64,000 bases of DNA from Methanolobus sp. (GCF_016278385.1 NZ_JADQBY010000006.1:81737-145736); one strand, 5' to 3'; numbered from the stretch's first letter, positions 27,984 through 38,118 are shown. Program-made: numbers and translations. The notes: generated from the sequence alone by a model not told the origin.

Positions 27984-28604
27984 TTAATTTGAAAGCATTT
28001 CCAAAGTCTCTATTACTTTTTCATACTCAACTTCCGTATTGAAACATCCGTCATTGAGCATAGGAATTCCATAGGTAACAATTTTCTTGCCTTTAAGGCC
28101 CATCATGACCTTGTTCAGTTCATAGTCACAGGCTATTAATAAAGCTGCATCGTAGCTCTTTTCTTTGAGAACATGTTTTACGAATGAGGAACCTGTTACG
28201 ATGTATAGGTCATATCCATACGTTTTGGAATCGTCCTTAAGTTTGCTAAATATGCATTTTCCACAGGAAATACATTGTATGCCTGTTTTTGTGGAAGATG
28301 CCGGACAATCCATGGCACGCATGCAATGAGGGGCTATTATCATGCGTTTATTCGTTTTCATGAAGGTGTTCTTATTGGATATGTTCTTCAGGGATACCAT
28401 CCATTTATCTAGTATCCGGGGATCTGAGAATTTGTAGAAGAAGTATTTCAAGGGCATGTAGAAAAAATCCAGTATCCCTGCGAAGAATCCTGAAAGCCAT
28501 ACATGTCTATTAAGACTGATACGGCTCATAGCTAATGCAAGAGTTGCAAGTAAAAGAGATGATATGAAAATAATAGTTACAATAATCCCGATTGTTCTAT
28601 ACAT
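27984..28604 (-). CDS. DUF116 family protein (second copy)
   Basis: A 206-residue protein with an N-terminal membrane segment (residues about 7-29), a second hydrophobic stretch around 34-55, and a cytoplasmic domain with cysteines HCMRAMDCPASSTKTGIQC and ISCGKC plus IVTGSSFVKH and LNDGCFNTEVE. These are DUF116 features; the cysteines may hold an iron-sulfur cluster. It overlaps the upstream DUF116 gene by eight bases. Function unknown. Confidence 0.82.
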   Translation of the reverse strand: MYRTIGIIVTIIFISSLLLATLALAMSRISLNRHVWLSGFFAGILDFFYMPLKYFFYKFSDPRILDKWMVSLKNISNKNTFMKTNKRMIIAPHCMRAMDCPASSTKTGIQCISCGKCIFSKLKDDSKTYGYDLYIVTGSSFVKHVLKEKSYDAALLIACDYELNKVMMGLKGKKIVTYGIPMLNDGCFNTEVEYEKVIETLEMLSN

Positions 28605-29235
28605 CGCACTCCTCCATTTTCCTTATCACTTCCTCGACGTCGACTCTAGTATTATAACATCCATCCTGTAGGAGTGAAACTCCCTGGACTATCATGAAAG
28701 GTGACGCTCCCTGCATTGATTCTGCCAGTTCCGGATAACACGCTACACCTATACAACTTTCAGGTCGGTGAGCTTTTATTATTTTCTTAACAAAGCTGCC
28801 ACCAGGTATGACATAAACTTCGAATTTTCTCTCGTTGGCAGCTTTATATATAGTTCCTATGTCACAAAGGCCGCACATTTTACATTCGTATCCTATCAAA
28901 GGGTCGCAACGGGCTTTACAATTAGGGTGTCTCAGGCATTGTGGTAAAAATATAACTCGTCCGTTCTTTATTTTCCGAAATGCTTCCAGCATGACAGCAT
29001 TGCGGACCTCAACCAGAATTTCGTCTACCAGAGTGTCCTTAATACCAAATATTCTACACATCCATTTTGCAGGGCCGTAAAACAGGTAAAGGATGAAGAG
29101 TACAAAATTAGGGAACAGTATCCTTTGTTTTCTGAAACTGTATGCACCAAGCAACAATGCTATTCCCAGCACTATAAGCGCAGTTATTGCAAGTAAAATG
29201 AATATCTTGCCAAGTAATTCGTATGGAATTTGCAT
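28597..29235 (-). CDS. DUF116 family protein (first copy)
   Basis: A 212-residue paralogue of the next gene, with the same N-terminal hydrophobic region (about residues 9-28 and 38-56) and the DUF116 cysteine pattern (LPQCLRHPNCKARCDP, CKMCGLCDIG) followed by VIPGGSFVKK and LLQDGCYNTRV. It heads the three-gene operon DUF116-DUF116-geranylgeranyl reductase. The tandem pair suggests a heterodimer, which is inference. Confidence 0.82.
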   Translation of the reverse strand: MQIPYELLGKIFILLAITALIVLGIALLLGAYSFRKQRILFPNFVLFILYLFYGPAKWMCRIFGIKDTLVDEILVEVRNAVMLEAFRKIKNGRVIFLPQCLRHPNCKARCDPLIGYECKMCGLCDIGTIYKAANERKFEVYVIPGGSFVKKIIKAHRPESCIGVACYPELAESMQGASPFMIVQGVSLLQDGCYNTRVDVEEVIRKMEECDV

Positions 29236-29305
29236 GCGAAAAGTAAATTGTCCTTATAAGTATATTCAGTTTGCCCTAAAAATAAAAAAGGAAGAGTGAT
29301 AAAAA

Positions 29306-30550
29306 TCACTCTGGTGCATCGCTGAGATCAATTCCCATTGCTTCAGCTGTAAGAACTACTACATCTTCTACTTCAAGTTCTTTTGCGCCAATAGCATCCC
29401 TTCCGTCACTGAGGTTTCTCTTACAGAATGGACAGGCACTTGAAAGAAGGTCTGCTTTTGTTGCAAGTGCATCTTCAACACGTGTTGAAGCAACACCTAG
29501 TGCAAGATCAGGGATACCTGCTTTCACACCACCGCCAGCACCACAGCAGCGCTGGTTATTCTCAATCCTTTCCATCTCGACAAATTCGATACCTGGAATT
29601 GCTTCAAGAACAGCTCTTGGTGGCTCAAAGACACCAACGTGGCGTCCAAGGTGGCATGGGTCGTGATATGTGACCTTCTTATCAATGGATTTCTCCCATT
29701 TGATCTCGCCTTTCTCGATAAGGTCCTGCAGGAACTGTGTGATGTGCATTACCTTGAATGGAAGTTCCTTTCCTGTGAGTCTTGGCCAGTCGATGAGTGA
29801 TGCTCTGAAACAACCTGCACATGCGTAGAGTACTATCTTTGCACCCTTTGCCTTGATGTTGTCGATGTTCGCCTGGGCGTTAATTTTTGCAGTGTCATTG
29901 ATGAAGTACTGTCCAGTCCTGATAAGTGCGGAACCACAGCAGATCTCATCTTCGCCGAGCATTGTGAATTTGATTCCCAACTTGTTGAGTACACGTGTGG
30001 TTGCAAGTGCAAGTTTCCTCTGCTTGAGTTCTGCGGTACATCCTCCGAAGTAAAGGATCTCTGCCTTGTCTTCTACCTTGATGTCCTCAGGGAACCAGTT
30101 GACTCTGTTCTTGTTGTCTTCCATGTAAGGATTCTTGTACTCTCCGATGAGTTTGAGGAAAGCGCCCTGCTTACCGAATGGACCGTTTCCACGTTTTACA
30201 AGGTTTGCACGCATAGATTCCCAGAGTTCTACAGTGTTTATTGCTGATTCACAGACAGTTGCACACATTCCACATGTTGTGCAGCCGTATACATCGTTCT
30301 TGAACTGCTCTATCTCTTCTTCAGGGATCTCTTTTGGACCAAAGAGCTTTGCACGAAGTCCGTAGGACTTGTTCATGTACTCTCTCCACCTGAGAATCTT
30401 GTCTCTTGGTGCAAGTCCCGGTTCTTTTCCGGATGCATCATATGTTGGACACCAGTCCACACATTCGCCACAGCGACTGCATGAATCCAGTTCCATAAGC
30501 TGGACTGCTGTAAAATTCTCTGTATTAATGGAAGCTTCACGTTTTGCCAT
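29306..30550 (-). CDS. hdrD: CoB-CoM heterodisulfide reductase subunit D
   Basis: Catalytic subunit of the membrane heterodisulfide reductase, which reduces CoM-S-S-CoB with electrons from methanophenazine via HdrE, the terminal step of cytochrome-containing methanogens. The N-terminal half has two 4Fe-4S motifs ([12 protein letters not shown] and [12 protein letters not shown]). The C-terminal half has two CCG domains ([19 protein letters not shown]; then [18 protein letters not shown]), which bind the unusual catalytic 4Fe-4S cluster and a zinc. I chose the ATG at 30550, after GGAGGAG; upstream in-frame residues belong to the end of hdrE. 414 residues is the usual size. Confidence 0.96.
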   Translation of the reverse strand: MAKREASINTENFTAVQLMELDSCSRCGECVDWCPTYDASGKEPGLAPRDKILRWREYMNKSYGLRAKLFGPKEIPEEEIEQFKNDVYGCTTCGMCATVCESAINTVELWESMRANLVKRGNGPFGKQGAFLKLIGEYKNPYMEDNKNRVNWFPEDIKVEDKAEILYFGGCTAELKQRKLALATTRVLNKLGIKFTMLGEDEICCGSALIRTGQYFINDTAKINAQANIDNIKAKGAKIVLYACAGCFRASLIDWPRLTGKELPFKVMHITQFLQDLIEKGEIKWEKSIDKKVTYHDPCHLGRHVGVFEPPRAVLEAIPGIEFVEMERIENNQRCCGAGGGVKAGIPDLALGVASTRVEDALATKADLLSSACPFCKRNLSDGRDAIGAKELEVEDVVVLTAEAMGIDLSDAPE

Positions 30551-30551
30551 T

Positions 30552-31346
30552 TTATTCTCCTCCCTTGTTTGCAAGGAGTGCGAGTGGTATTGCGATCATA
30601 TGTATGTATTTGCTGAATGGGATGTATGCTATACAGAACAGCAGTGAAATGATTACGTGAAACAGTGATGCTGGTGGTGCCCATTCAACAGGCATATCAA
30701 GTCCCCAGAATCTTCCGGTTCTGATTCCGTCTGCAATGAATCCTGATACTGTGATAACTGTAAGTCCGATAAGAAGTACTGAGTCGTACGCAATGGTAGC
30801 TTCTCTTGCTTTTGCAACGAATAGTCTCCTGTAGATTGCGATTATAATTCCTACAAGCAGTATGTAACTGAATATGTCGTTTGGTACTGCAAGTATTTCT
30901 CTGAATATCTCAGGGTCTAAAAACTCAGGAAGTCCGTGAATTCCCATCTTCGCAGTTACCATGTGTATCATTTCGACAAGGAACATTGCAAGGGACATTA
31001 CGAAAAGGACCATCCAGCCAACGAAAATAGTGAAATGCATGAACCATCTGAGAGGGCTTCTTCTTAGTATTCTTCTCTGGAATACTATGTCAAGAACAAA
31101 GGTTTCCAGAATGGATTGGTTGTGTACATGGGCATGCTCGCTCATCTGGTACATGAGCATTTTAGGGAAGGCAAGGATGCTTTTTGAAGGTGCCTGTCCA
31201 TAGCCGGTGGAACCCATTCCCCACTTCTTAATGTTTATATACATTCCTATAATGAAAATGCCAATAGACAGGTTCGCCATTATCATAACCTGCACAAATG
31301 TAAGCCTTAAGGCGTCACTTACGCCTGCAAAATACTCCATAGCCAT
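30552..31346 (-). CDS. hdrE: CoB-CoM heterodisulfide reductase subunit E (cytochrome b)
   Basis: Membrane b-type cytochrome that takes electrons from methanophenazine and delivers them to HdrD, releasing protons outside. The 264-residue protein has five hydrophobic helices and histidines for haem ([39 protein letters not shown]). The ATG follows AGGAGAAAA. One base separates its TAA from the hdrD ATG, so the two subunits are translationally coupled. Its presence marks the organism as a cytochrome-containing methanogen. Confidence 0.95.
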   Translation of the reverse strand: MAMEYFAGVSDALRLTFVQVMIMANLSIGIFIIGMYINIKKWGMGSTGYGQAPSKSILAFPKMLMYQMSEHAHVHNQSILETFVLDIVFQRRILRRSPLRWFMHFTIFVGWMVLFVMSLAMFLVEMIHMVTAKMGIHGLPEFLDPEIFREILAVPNDIFSYILLVGIIIAIYRRLFVAKAREATIAYDSVLLIGLTVITVSGFIADGIRTGRFWGLDMPVEWAPPASLFHVIISLLFCIAYIPFSKYIHMIAIPLALLANKGGE

Positions 31347-31603
31347 TTAATTTTCTCCTAATATCGATATAAGTATAATTATTACAAGAATTGAAATTTT
31401 TTTACTTATAAGTAACCGGTTTGGTTTGCATGAGTGTGGTGTCGATATTATTTAAACATTTTCATCGGTAAAATCTACATCAGGAGCCGTATTGTTGTGT
31501 ATATTTATCGCATAGGGACCAATTCATGGTTAAATAACCTTATATGTCGTTACATGCTTAAGTAGGCAAAAAACAAAATGAAGCAAAAGGTTGTATTTAT
31601 AAA

Positions 31604-32335
31604 ATGGACCTCAGAATCATACTCGTTGAACCTTTGTATCAGGGAAATGTGGGCTCTGTCACTAGGGCAATGAAGAATTTTGGTTTCTCTGATCTTGTAC
31701 TTGTAAACCCCTGTAAACTTGAGGGGGAAGCAAGGGCAATGTCTTCACATGCCAGGGATCTGCTGGAGAACGCAAAAATAGTGTCCTCTCTGGAAGAGGC
31801 TATCGATGGCTGCAGTATTATTATAGGAACTACGGGCATAACAGGTTCTCGTTTTGATCTGCACCTTCGCGTGCCGGGTTACTCCCCTGGTGAGATGAAA
31901 GAGCGCCTTAATGGTATAAGTGGCAGGGTAGCAGTTCTTTTTGGAAGGGAAGATAACGGCTTTACAAAAGAGGAACTCAAAAGATGTGATATGATAATGA
32001 CAATCCCAACATCCGGGGTATATCCGGTCATGAACCTATCCCACGCAGTAGCTGTTGTCCTCTATGAATTCAGTAGTATAGTAATGGGTGACACTCCCCT
32101 TGCTGATCCGTTTGACATAGGGTTGTTGTATGAGCATCTTTCAGAGCTTCTTGATGATATTGACTATCCTGATCATAAAAAGGAAAAAACCGAACTGATG
32201 CTTAGGAGAATATTTGGAAGAGCATGTCTGCTTCCCCGTGAAGTGCAGACACTACGTGGTATTATACGTAAGGTCCAGAGGACTTATGAAAGCGAAGCTG
32301 AACAAGATGATTATGCTAACGAGTATGATGATTGA
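31604..32335 (+). CDS. trmJ: tRNA (cytidine/uridine-2'-O)-methyltransferase, TrmJ type
   Basis: SPOUT-class methyltransferase that 2'-O-methylates tRNA position 32. The 243-residue protein starts IILVEPLYQGNVGSVTRAMKNF, has the SAM-knot motifs LFGREDNGFTKEEL (about residues 107-120) and IPTSGVYPVMNLSHAVAVV (about 129-147), and a C-terminal helical extension as in TrmJ. It stands alone upstream of mcm; the start is well fixed by the conserved N-terminus. Confidence 0.9.
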   Translation: MDLRIILVEPLYQGNVGSVTRAMKNFGFSDLVLVNPCKLEGEARAMSSHARDLLENAKIVSSLEEAIDGCSIIIGTTGITGSRFDLHLRVPGYSPGEMKERLNGISGRVAVLFGREDNGFTKEELKRCDMIMTIPTSGVYPVMNLSHAVAVVLYEFSSIVMGDTPLADPFDIGLLYEHLSELLDDIDYPDHKKEKTELMLRRIFGRACLLPREVQTLRGIIRKVQRTYESEAEQDDYANEYDD

Positions 32336-32421
32336 TAGCCAGGGTATGTTTCGAAATGTTCATATCATTTGAAGCCTATGTTGCATTCCCTAAATGATTT
32401 TTAACTAATTATTGTGTAACT

Positions 32422-34512
32422 ATGACTGAAGGTAAGTGGGACGAAAAATTCGTAGTGTTCCTTAAGAAATATTATTGGGATAGTATTCTGCAGCTTGCGA
32501 ACAATTATCCTGATCAGCGTAGTCTGAAAGTGGATTTTTCTGATCTTGAAGTTTTTGACAGGGAAATTGCCAATGAACTTCTTTTCAATCCTGATGAAGT
32601 ACTGCCCAGCGCAGACAATGCACTTCAGCAGATTGATCTTCCTATAGAGAAAACTCTTCTTGATGCAAAGGTTCGCTTCGTAAAAATACCTAATAAGATA
32701 CCCAACAGGGATCTTCGTAGCAAACATCTCCTGCAATTCGTTGCCATCGAAGGTATGATCCGCAAGGCAACTGAAGTACGTCCTAAAGTGCTCAATGCTG
32801 CATTCCAGTGCATGCGTTGTGAACACGTGACAATGATTCCACAGAATGAAATTAAATTCGTGGAACCTATTGAGTGTGAGAATGAGACATGTGGAAGAAA
32901 AGGTCCTTTTAAGATACTAATCAATCAGTCCGTTTTTATCGATGCCCAGAAACTCCAGGTGCAGGAATCTCCGGAGAACCTCAAAGGTGGTTCACAACCC
33001 CAAAGTCTTGATATTGATGCTGAGGACGATCTTGCCGGTATTGTACGGCCTGGAGACCGCGTTATAATCAACGGTGTCCTGCGTTCACACCAGAGAACTA
33101 CTAGGGAAGGTAAATCTCCATTCTACGATCTGGTAGTTCAGGCCAATTCCATTGAATATATGGATCAGGAGTTTGACGAACTTGAGATCAGTTCAGAAGA
33201 GGAAGAAGAAATACTTGCTATGAGCCGTGATCCGGAAGTTTACAATAAAATGATAGGGTCGATAGCTCCTTCGATCTATGGTTATGAAGATATAAAAGAA
33301 GCTCTTTCCCTTCAGTTATTTTCAGGTGTTGCAAAACATCTTCCTGATGGTTCCAGGGTACGTGGGGATATCCATCTGCTCTTTGTGGGTGATCCGGGTG
33401 TTGCAAAAAGTCAGTTACTTCGTTACATGGTAAAAATCTCTCCAAGGGGCGTCTTTGCATCGGGTAAAAGTGCTTCTTCAAGTGGTCTTACTGCTGCTGC
33501 AGTGCGTGATGATATGGGGGACGGTCGCTGGACTCTGGAAGCAGGTGCTCTTGTCATGGCAGACATGGGTATTGCCGCAGTGGATGAAATGGATAAGATG
33601 AGCACAGAGGATAAAAGTGCACTCCACGAGGCAATGGAACAGCAAACCATAAGTGTAGCGAAAGCAGGTATTATTGCCACATTAAAATCCAGGTGTGCAC
33701 TTCTTGGTGCTGCCAACCCGAAATACGGGCGGTTTGACAGGTACGAGGGCATTGCCCAGCAGATAAACATGCCACCTGCCTTGGTGTCAAGATTCGATAT
33801 GATATTTGTCCTTCTGGACACTCCGAACGAGGACCAGGACGCGAGGATAGCAAAACACATACTCAAGGCCCATTATGCAGGTGAACTTTCTGAGCAGCGT
33901 AAAAATATGCCTTCCAGTTCAATTACTCAGGAACAGGTAGATGTTCATATGGAAGTTATCAAGCCTATTATAGAGGCTGATATGCTCAGGAAGTATGTTG
34001 CTTACGCAAGACGAAATATCTTTCCTGTAATGGAGGAGGATGCACGTGATCACCTTGTTAAGTTCTATATGGATTTGAGAAAGATGGGAGACGGTAAGGA
34101 TGCTCCGGTTCCGGTCACTGCCCGTCAGCTCGAGGCTCTTGTAAGGCTTGCCGAGGCAAGTGCCCGTCTGAGGCTAAGCAATGTTGCAACTATGGACGAT
34201 GCCAAACGGACAACACGAATAGTTTATGCCTGCCTGCGTCAGGTAGGTGTTGATCCTGATACCGGTGCATTTGATGTAGATGTCATAGCTTCCGGAACAA
34301 GTAAGAGTCAGCGGGATAGAATAAAGATAATCAAGGAAATTATCAAAATGGTCGGTGAAAAGCATCCTGGTGGAAAGGCACCTCTGGAAGAGGTCTATGC
34401 AGAGGCACAGAATCAGCAGATAGACCGTCAGCATGCAGAAGAGCTGGTGTCCAAGATGAGACGTTCCGGTGACCTGATAAAACCTGATAAAGAACATGTA
34501 AAGGTAGTTTAA
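32422..34512 (+). CDS. mcm: Replicative DNA helicase MCM
   Basis: Hexameric 3'-5' helicase of archaeal replication. The 696-residue protein has the N-terminal oligomerisation domain with a zinc site (CMRCEHVT and CENETCGRKG, about residues 133-162), the beta-hairpin region, then the AAA+ core: Walker A GDPGVAKSQLL (about 317-327), Walker B MGIAAVDEMDKM (about 378-389), sensor 1 GAANPKYGRFD and arginine finger VSRFDMIF. A C-terminal winged-helix domain covers about 610-696. No strong ribosome-binding site precedes the ATG. DUF424 follows after 12 bases. Confidence 0.96.
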   Translation: MTEGKWDEKFVVFLKKYYWDSILQLANNYPDQRSLKVDFSDLEVFDREIANELLFNPDEVLPSADNALQQIDLPIEKTLLDAKVRFVKIPNKIPNRDLRSKHLLQFVAIEGMIRKATEVRPKVLNAAFQCMRCEHVTMIPQNEIKFVEPIECENETCGRKGPFKILINQSVFIDAQKLQVQESPENLKGGSQPQSLDIDAEDDLAGIVRPGDRVIINGVLRSHQRTTREGKSPFYDLVVQANSIEYMDQEFDELEISSEEEEEILAMSRDPEVYNKMIGSIAPSIYGYEDIKEALSLQLFSGVAKHLPDGSRVRGDIHLLFVGDPGVAKSQLLRYMVKISPRGVFASGKSASSSGLTAAAVRDDMGDGRWTLEAGALVMADMGIAAVDEMDKMSTEDKSALHEAMEQQTISVAKAGIIATLKSRCALLGAANPKYGRFDRYEGIAQQINMPPALVSRFDMIFVLLDTPNEDQDARIAKHILKAHYAGELSEQRKNMPSSSITQEQVDVHMEVIKPIIEADMLRKYVAYARRNIFPVMEEDARDHLVKFYMDLRKMGDGKDAPVPVTARQLEALVRLAEASARLRLSNVATMDDAKRTTRIVYACLRQVGVDPDTGAFDVDVIASGTSKSQRDRIKIIKEIIKMVGEKHPGGKAPLEEVYAEAQNQQIDRQHAEELVSKMRRSGDLIKPDKEHVKVV

Positions 34513-34524
34513 AGAAGTGGTCCC

Positions 34525-34815
34525 ATGTATATTAAGATTCATAAATCCAGTGACACCATTATCGTTGCCCTGTGTGACAGGGAACTTATAGGAAAGACGC
34601 TTAAAGAAGGCAATATTAATGTTACTATAACAGAGGAATTCTACAAAGGGGAAATCATATCCGAAGAAGTTGCTATTGAAGTACTTTCTAAGGCATCCAA
34701 TGTAAATATCTTTGGTGAAAAAGCCGTTTCATGCGCTGTAAAATGCGGGATTGTAGATACTGATCATATAAAGATTATTGATAATGTAGCTCATGCCCAG
34801 ATATTCAGGATATAA
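34525..34815 (+). CDS. DUF424 family protein
   Basis: A 96-residue protein of archaeal DUF424 (COG2412), with the conserved EEFYKGEIISEEVA and NIFGEKAVSCAVKCGIVD. Function unknown; the family often neighbours replication or translation genes, and here it follows mcm by 12 bases and is probably cotranscribed. No membrane segment. Confidence 0.88.
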   Translation: MYIKIHKSSDTIIVALCDRELIGKTLKEGNINVTITEEFYKGEIISEEVAIEVLSKASNVNIFGEKAVSCAVKCGIVDTDHIKIIDNVAHAQIFRI

Positions 34816-34833
34816 ATGTTACGAGGTTTTATT

Positions 34834-35511
34834 ATGAATGATGAAATGACAGTTTCAGGTGCAGGGGTTAGTTCATTGAATGCCTTTGACCGGAATGAAC
34901 TTATTGAGGGAGTTGCGCAGAAGCACAAAAAGTTCTTAGATGATTATGCTGGTGAATTCAATGAACTTGGAAATAAGATAAAGGAACTCCAGGAAAACAT
35001 TGAGTCTTCTAAAAAGAACAGAGAAGAGATTCTGGAAAAAATAGAGATATTGGTTGAAAAAAGGCAGTTATTCTATCATCAGGCAGAAAAATTGCTTGAT
35101 GAACTAGATGATTCCGTTTCCAATAATCATGATTTTACCAGAGAAATGTCTGTTGTCAAAGAGAAACTCTCAAAAGTAAAAGGCTCCATGACACCGGATG
35201 AGGAGCAACAGCAGGTAGATTCAATTTTACAGGCCATATCATCTCTCGGTTCAAAAGCATCTGGCGTTGAAGAACGTCTTGGTTTTGTGAAGGATAGAGT
35301 TAAAGAAGCTTTAAGCTCAAAAATGGAATTAAGTTCAATCGATAGTTCAGAGGAGAGCTATAATAGTACAATTTCCTCTTTTGAGGATGAACTAGCAAAT
35401 GTGGCTCCAAGGCATAAATGGCTGGAAAGCAGGATACAAAGTCATCAGGATGCATTGCAGTACTGGGAAAAACAGTTGCTTGCAGGCGCCACAGAAGAGG
35501 TTATAGCATGA
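34834..35511 (+). CDS. Coiled-coil protein, first of a pair
   Basis: A 226-residue charged, helical protein with heptad character from about residue 25 to 220 (KIKELQENIESSKKNREEIL is typical). I start it at the ATG at 34834, six bases after GAGGT (34823-34827), not the ATG at 34816. It has no catalytic motif or membrane segment. It overlaps the next gene by four bases (ATGA), so the two coiled-coil proteins are probably made in a fixed ratio and may form a complex. Function unknown. Confidence 0.75.
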   Translation: MNDEMTVSGAGVSSLNAFDRNELIEGVAQKHKKFLDDYAGEFNELGNKIKELQENIESSKKNREEILEKIEILVEKRQLFYHQAEKLLDELDDSVSNNHDFTREMSVVKEKLSKVKGSMTPDEEQQQVDSILQAISSLGSKASGVEERLGFVKDRVKEALSSKMELSSIDSSEESYNSTISSFEDELANVAPRHKWLESRIQSHQDALQYWEKQLLAGATEEVIA

Positions 35512-36431
35512 CGTATGTAGATGTCCCTTCAATGAGTGAAAAAGACCTGAAGAGCAAGGTAAATGACCTTCGTACGCAAATTGATCATCATGAACGTGAA
35601 CTCAAAGGTATCTACCGTGAACTCAAGTTACATCGTACCAATACCGATGACCTGAAAGAGAAACGTAATGGTCTGAATACCCAGGTTAAGGGAATTGCTA
35701 GTAAAGCACGGGATGCCAAATCCAAAAGGGATTCCATCAATGCAAAGATAGCTGCTTTGAAATCTTCAAGGAATGAAGTTAACGAAAAAACCCGTAAGTT
35801 TTCAGATGATATCAGTGATCTTAAAACAAAGAGGGACGATTTGAATAAATTGTCCAAGGGAAGCGTTGAGACTTTGTCAAAAGCCTATGCTGCAGATCTT
35901 AATCTTTTCCTGAATGCAGATATTCCTCTGAATCATGAGATTGATCTTTTTGGCAGGCTGCTGGATCTTAAGGAGCGTCTTGGTGCAGCATTCGATGCGA
36001 ATGCGATTCATCAGAGACTGATGAACACATATGAAGCCTCAAAAGAAGTTTTTGAATCAAGAGACGATTTTGGAGATGAGATCAGTAAGCTTGCTGAAGA
36101 ATCTCAAAAGTACCATCTTGAAATGATCGGCTTTTATAATCAAGCAGATGAATTGAGAAAAGCTGCTGATGAGGCTCATTCTCAGATATCTGAAAAGTAT
36201 GCTATAACAGCACCTATCCGGGAAAAAATAGATCCTCTTAAGAAAAAGATTGCCCTGCTCAGGGATGAGCTGACAATTAATCTTGAGAAACTAAATGATA
36301 TTCAGGTAGAAAAGGATGATAAGAAGCAGGAGGCGCATCATGTCGTTGCTAAAGAGAAACTGGAGAAGAGTGGCCGCCTGAGTCTTGAGGATCTCAAGGT
36401 GCTGATGGACAAGGGAGATCTTAAATTCTGA
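35508..36431 (+). CDS. Coiled-coil protein, second of a pair (COG1340-like)
   Basis: A 307-residue protein, almost entirely coiled coil (residues about 8-110 and 190-285), with LKSKVNDLRTQIDHHERELK near the start. It resembles the archaeal coiled-coil family COG1340, whose role is unknown. The C-terminal segment GRLSLEDLKVLMDKGDLKF is the most conserved-looking part and probably globular. The start is fixed by the four-base ATGA overlap with the preceding gene. It converges with the secreted-protein gene 20 bases downstream. Confidence 0.78.
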   Translation: MTYVDVPSMSEKDLKSKVNDLRTQIDHHERELKGIYRELKLHRTNTDDLKEKRNGLNTQVKGIASKARDAKSKRDSINAKIAALKSSRNEVNEKTRKFSDDISDLKTKRDDLNKLSKGSVETLSKAYAADLNLFLNADIPLNHEIDLFGRLLDLKERLGAAFDANAIHQRLMNTYEASKEVFESRDDFGDEISKLAEESQKYHLEMIGFYNQADELRKAADEAHSQISEKYAITAPIREKIDPLKKKIALLRDELTINLEKLNDIQVEKDDKKQEAHHVVAKEKLEKSGRLSLEDLKVLMDKGDLKF

Positions 36432-36450
36432 TCTCTCTACTGTTATTTTT

Positions 36451-37065
36451 TTATTTTAAATAATATCGTCTGCATGCCAGCAAAATCGATGTACATGCAA
36501 ATGCCTGGAAGATTGTGAATCCACTGGTTTGTCCAACATTATTATCTCCGGATGATACGCTTCCATTGTTTTGATCAATGTTCTCTTCATCTTCTGGAAT
36601 AACAGGTTCCGGCAAGTCATAGTCCCGATACTGATATACTGGTTTGAATGCAACAAGCTCTCCGCCTGGGCTAATGTATATGGTATCAACAGTAAGGTTT
36701 AATATTTTTCTCTCTTCCTCATCTTCCCCTTTTGAATAGATAAACATCTCGTCTTCTGACAGGATTCTTTCCTTCAAGGTTTTATTTTCATGCAGTAGTT
36801 CGATCCATACCTGTCTTTGCTCAAGGTTCACGCTTTTTATAGTTAATGTATAGTTCTGGTAGAATTCCCATGTTTGTCCCGTTGTCAGCAAGATACTGGT
36901 TCCATTTATAAGCAATGTTTCTATAGGTTTAACTTGGATCAAAGGTTCACCGTATTCTTTCATGATCAACGTATCAGCATATGCAGGAGTTATTGCTGAT
37001 ATAAAAAGTAGCAATGTAATCACAAATGTAAAGTTAATGTTGTAGGCTCTTTTTAAGACCAGCAT
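36451..37065 (-). CDS. Secreted S-layer-domain-like protein with a C-terminal hydrophobic tail
   Basis: A 204-residue exported protein: signal peptide to about residue 31 (LLLFISAITPAYAD), a beta-rich domain (about 40-140) with TLTIKSVNLEQRQVWIELL, reminiscent of the repeated S-layer domain of Methanosarcinales, then an acidic, Asn/Ser-rich linker and a short hydrophobic tail (FTIFQAFACTSILLA) ending RRYYLK, which could anchor it in the membrane. It has several N-glycosylation sequons. It lies downstream of birA on the same strand with a 20-base gap. The precise ligand or partner is unknown. Confidence 0.65.
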   Translation of the reverse strand: MLVLKRAYNINFTFVITLLLFISAITPAYADTLIMKEYGEPLIQVKPIETLLINGTSILLTTGQTWEFYQNYTLTIKSVNLEQRQVWIELLHENKTLKERILSEDEMFIYSKGEDEEERKILNLTVDTIYISPGGELVAFKPVYQYRDYDLPEPVIPEDEENIDQNNGSVSSGDNNVGQTSGFTIFQAFACTSILLACRRYYLK

Positions 37066-37085
37066 AAAAGCATCACTTCACCAGA

Positions 37086-38063
37086 TCAGTTACTATATCG
37101 GCAGCTTCCTGCGATGATTTCCTGTCTATTTCCATTTCTGTCAATGACCACAAGTGCACCTCTTTCTGTTATCCCTACAGCCTTACCTTCAATTATTTTA
37201 TTTGGTGTTGTAATCTTAACTTCTTTTCCTATTGTGTCTGAGAGATTGATCCACTCATCAACAATATCAGTGAATTGTTTTGTTTTGAACCTGATGTACT
37301 GTTGTTCAAGTTCATAAAAGAGGTCTGCAAGAAAAGTAGTTCTGTCGATTGTCTTTCCAAGTTCATTGGCAATGCTTGTGGAATTCTTTCTGATTTCATC
37401 CTTTAGGTCTGAGAGCTTGACGTTAGCATTGATTCCAATCCCCAATATGATGTGATCTACTTTTTCGACTTCTGCACTCACCTCAGTAAGTATGCCGCAT
37501 ATTTTCTTGCCTTTGACAAGTACGTCATTTGGCCATTTAACATGTGCATCAACATTCAAGGCTCTTAAGGCATTTGTTACAGCAATGCCTACCACAAGCG
37601 TTATCTTTGACACATTTTCAAGTGGAATGGAAGGCTTCAGAATAAGGGATACCCATACACCTCCGGAAGCAGACTGCCATTCAGTTCCCAGACGTCCACG
37701 GCCATTTGTTTGCGTTTCTGCAATAACGACTGTACCTTCAGTGACCTTAGCTGCAATTTCCCTGGCAGTATTGTTAGTTGATCCTAGTTCAGAATAGTAT
37801 CTTATGTCAGTTCCTATAAGACTCGTTCTCAGGACTTTTCCTAGCTCATCAGAATCAATTCTGTCCGGGTACGCATCAAGTGTATATCCTATTTTAGGGG
37901 AGGAGCGGATGTCGTATCCTTCTTTTCTGAGAGCTCTTATATACTTCCATACCATTGCCCTGGTTATACCTAGCTTCTCTCCTATCTCCTGACCAGAGAC
38001 CGGATTCCCTTCTGATTGCTTTAGTAATCTTATGATCTCTTTTCTGTTGTCATTCACGAACAT
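37086..38063 (-). CDS. birA: Biotin-protein ligase / biotin operon repressor
   Basis: Activates biotin as biotinyl-AMP and attaches it to the lysine of carboxylase carrier domains. The 325-residue protein has an N-terminal winged helix-turn-helix (residues about 5-60, GQEIGEKLGITRAMVWKYIR), so it may also regulate transcription, then the ligase domain: STNNTAREIA, the biotinyl-AMP loop TNGRGRLGTEWQS (about 119-131), KWPNDVLVKGKKICGIL, and a C-terminal SH3-like domain. It lies 55 bases downstream of pycA in the same operon and so next to its substrate PycB. Confidence 0.93.
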   Translation of the reverse strand: MFVNDNRKEIIRLLKQSEGNPVSGQEIGEKLGITRAMVWKYIRALRKEGYDIRSSPKIGYTLDAYPDRIDSDELGKVLRTSLIGTDIRYYSELGSTNNTAREIAAKVTEGTVVIAETQTNGRGRLGTEWQSASGGVWVSLILKPSIPLENVSKITLVVGIAVTNALRALNVDAHVKWPNDVLVKGKKICGILTEVSAEVEKVDHIILGIGINANVKLSDLKDEIRKNSTSIANELGKTIDRTTFLADLFYELEQQYIRFKTKQFTDIVDEWINLSDTIGKEVKITTPNKIIEGKAVGITERGALVVIDRNGNRQEIIAGSCRYSN

Positions 38064-38118
38064 TCCGCCATACGAATGTTAACTTTTCACCATGTTATAT
38101 GTTGTTGCCAAAGGTTTG

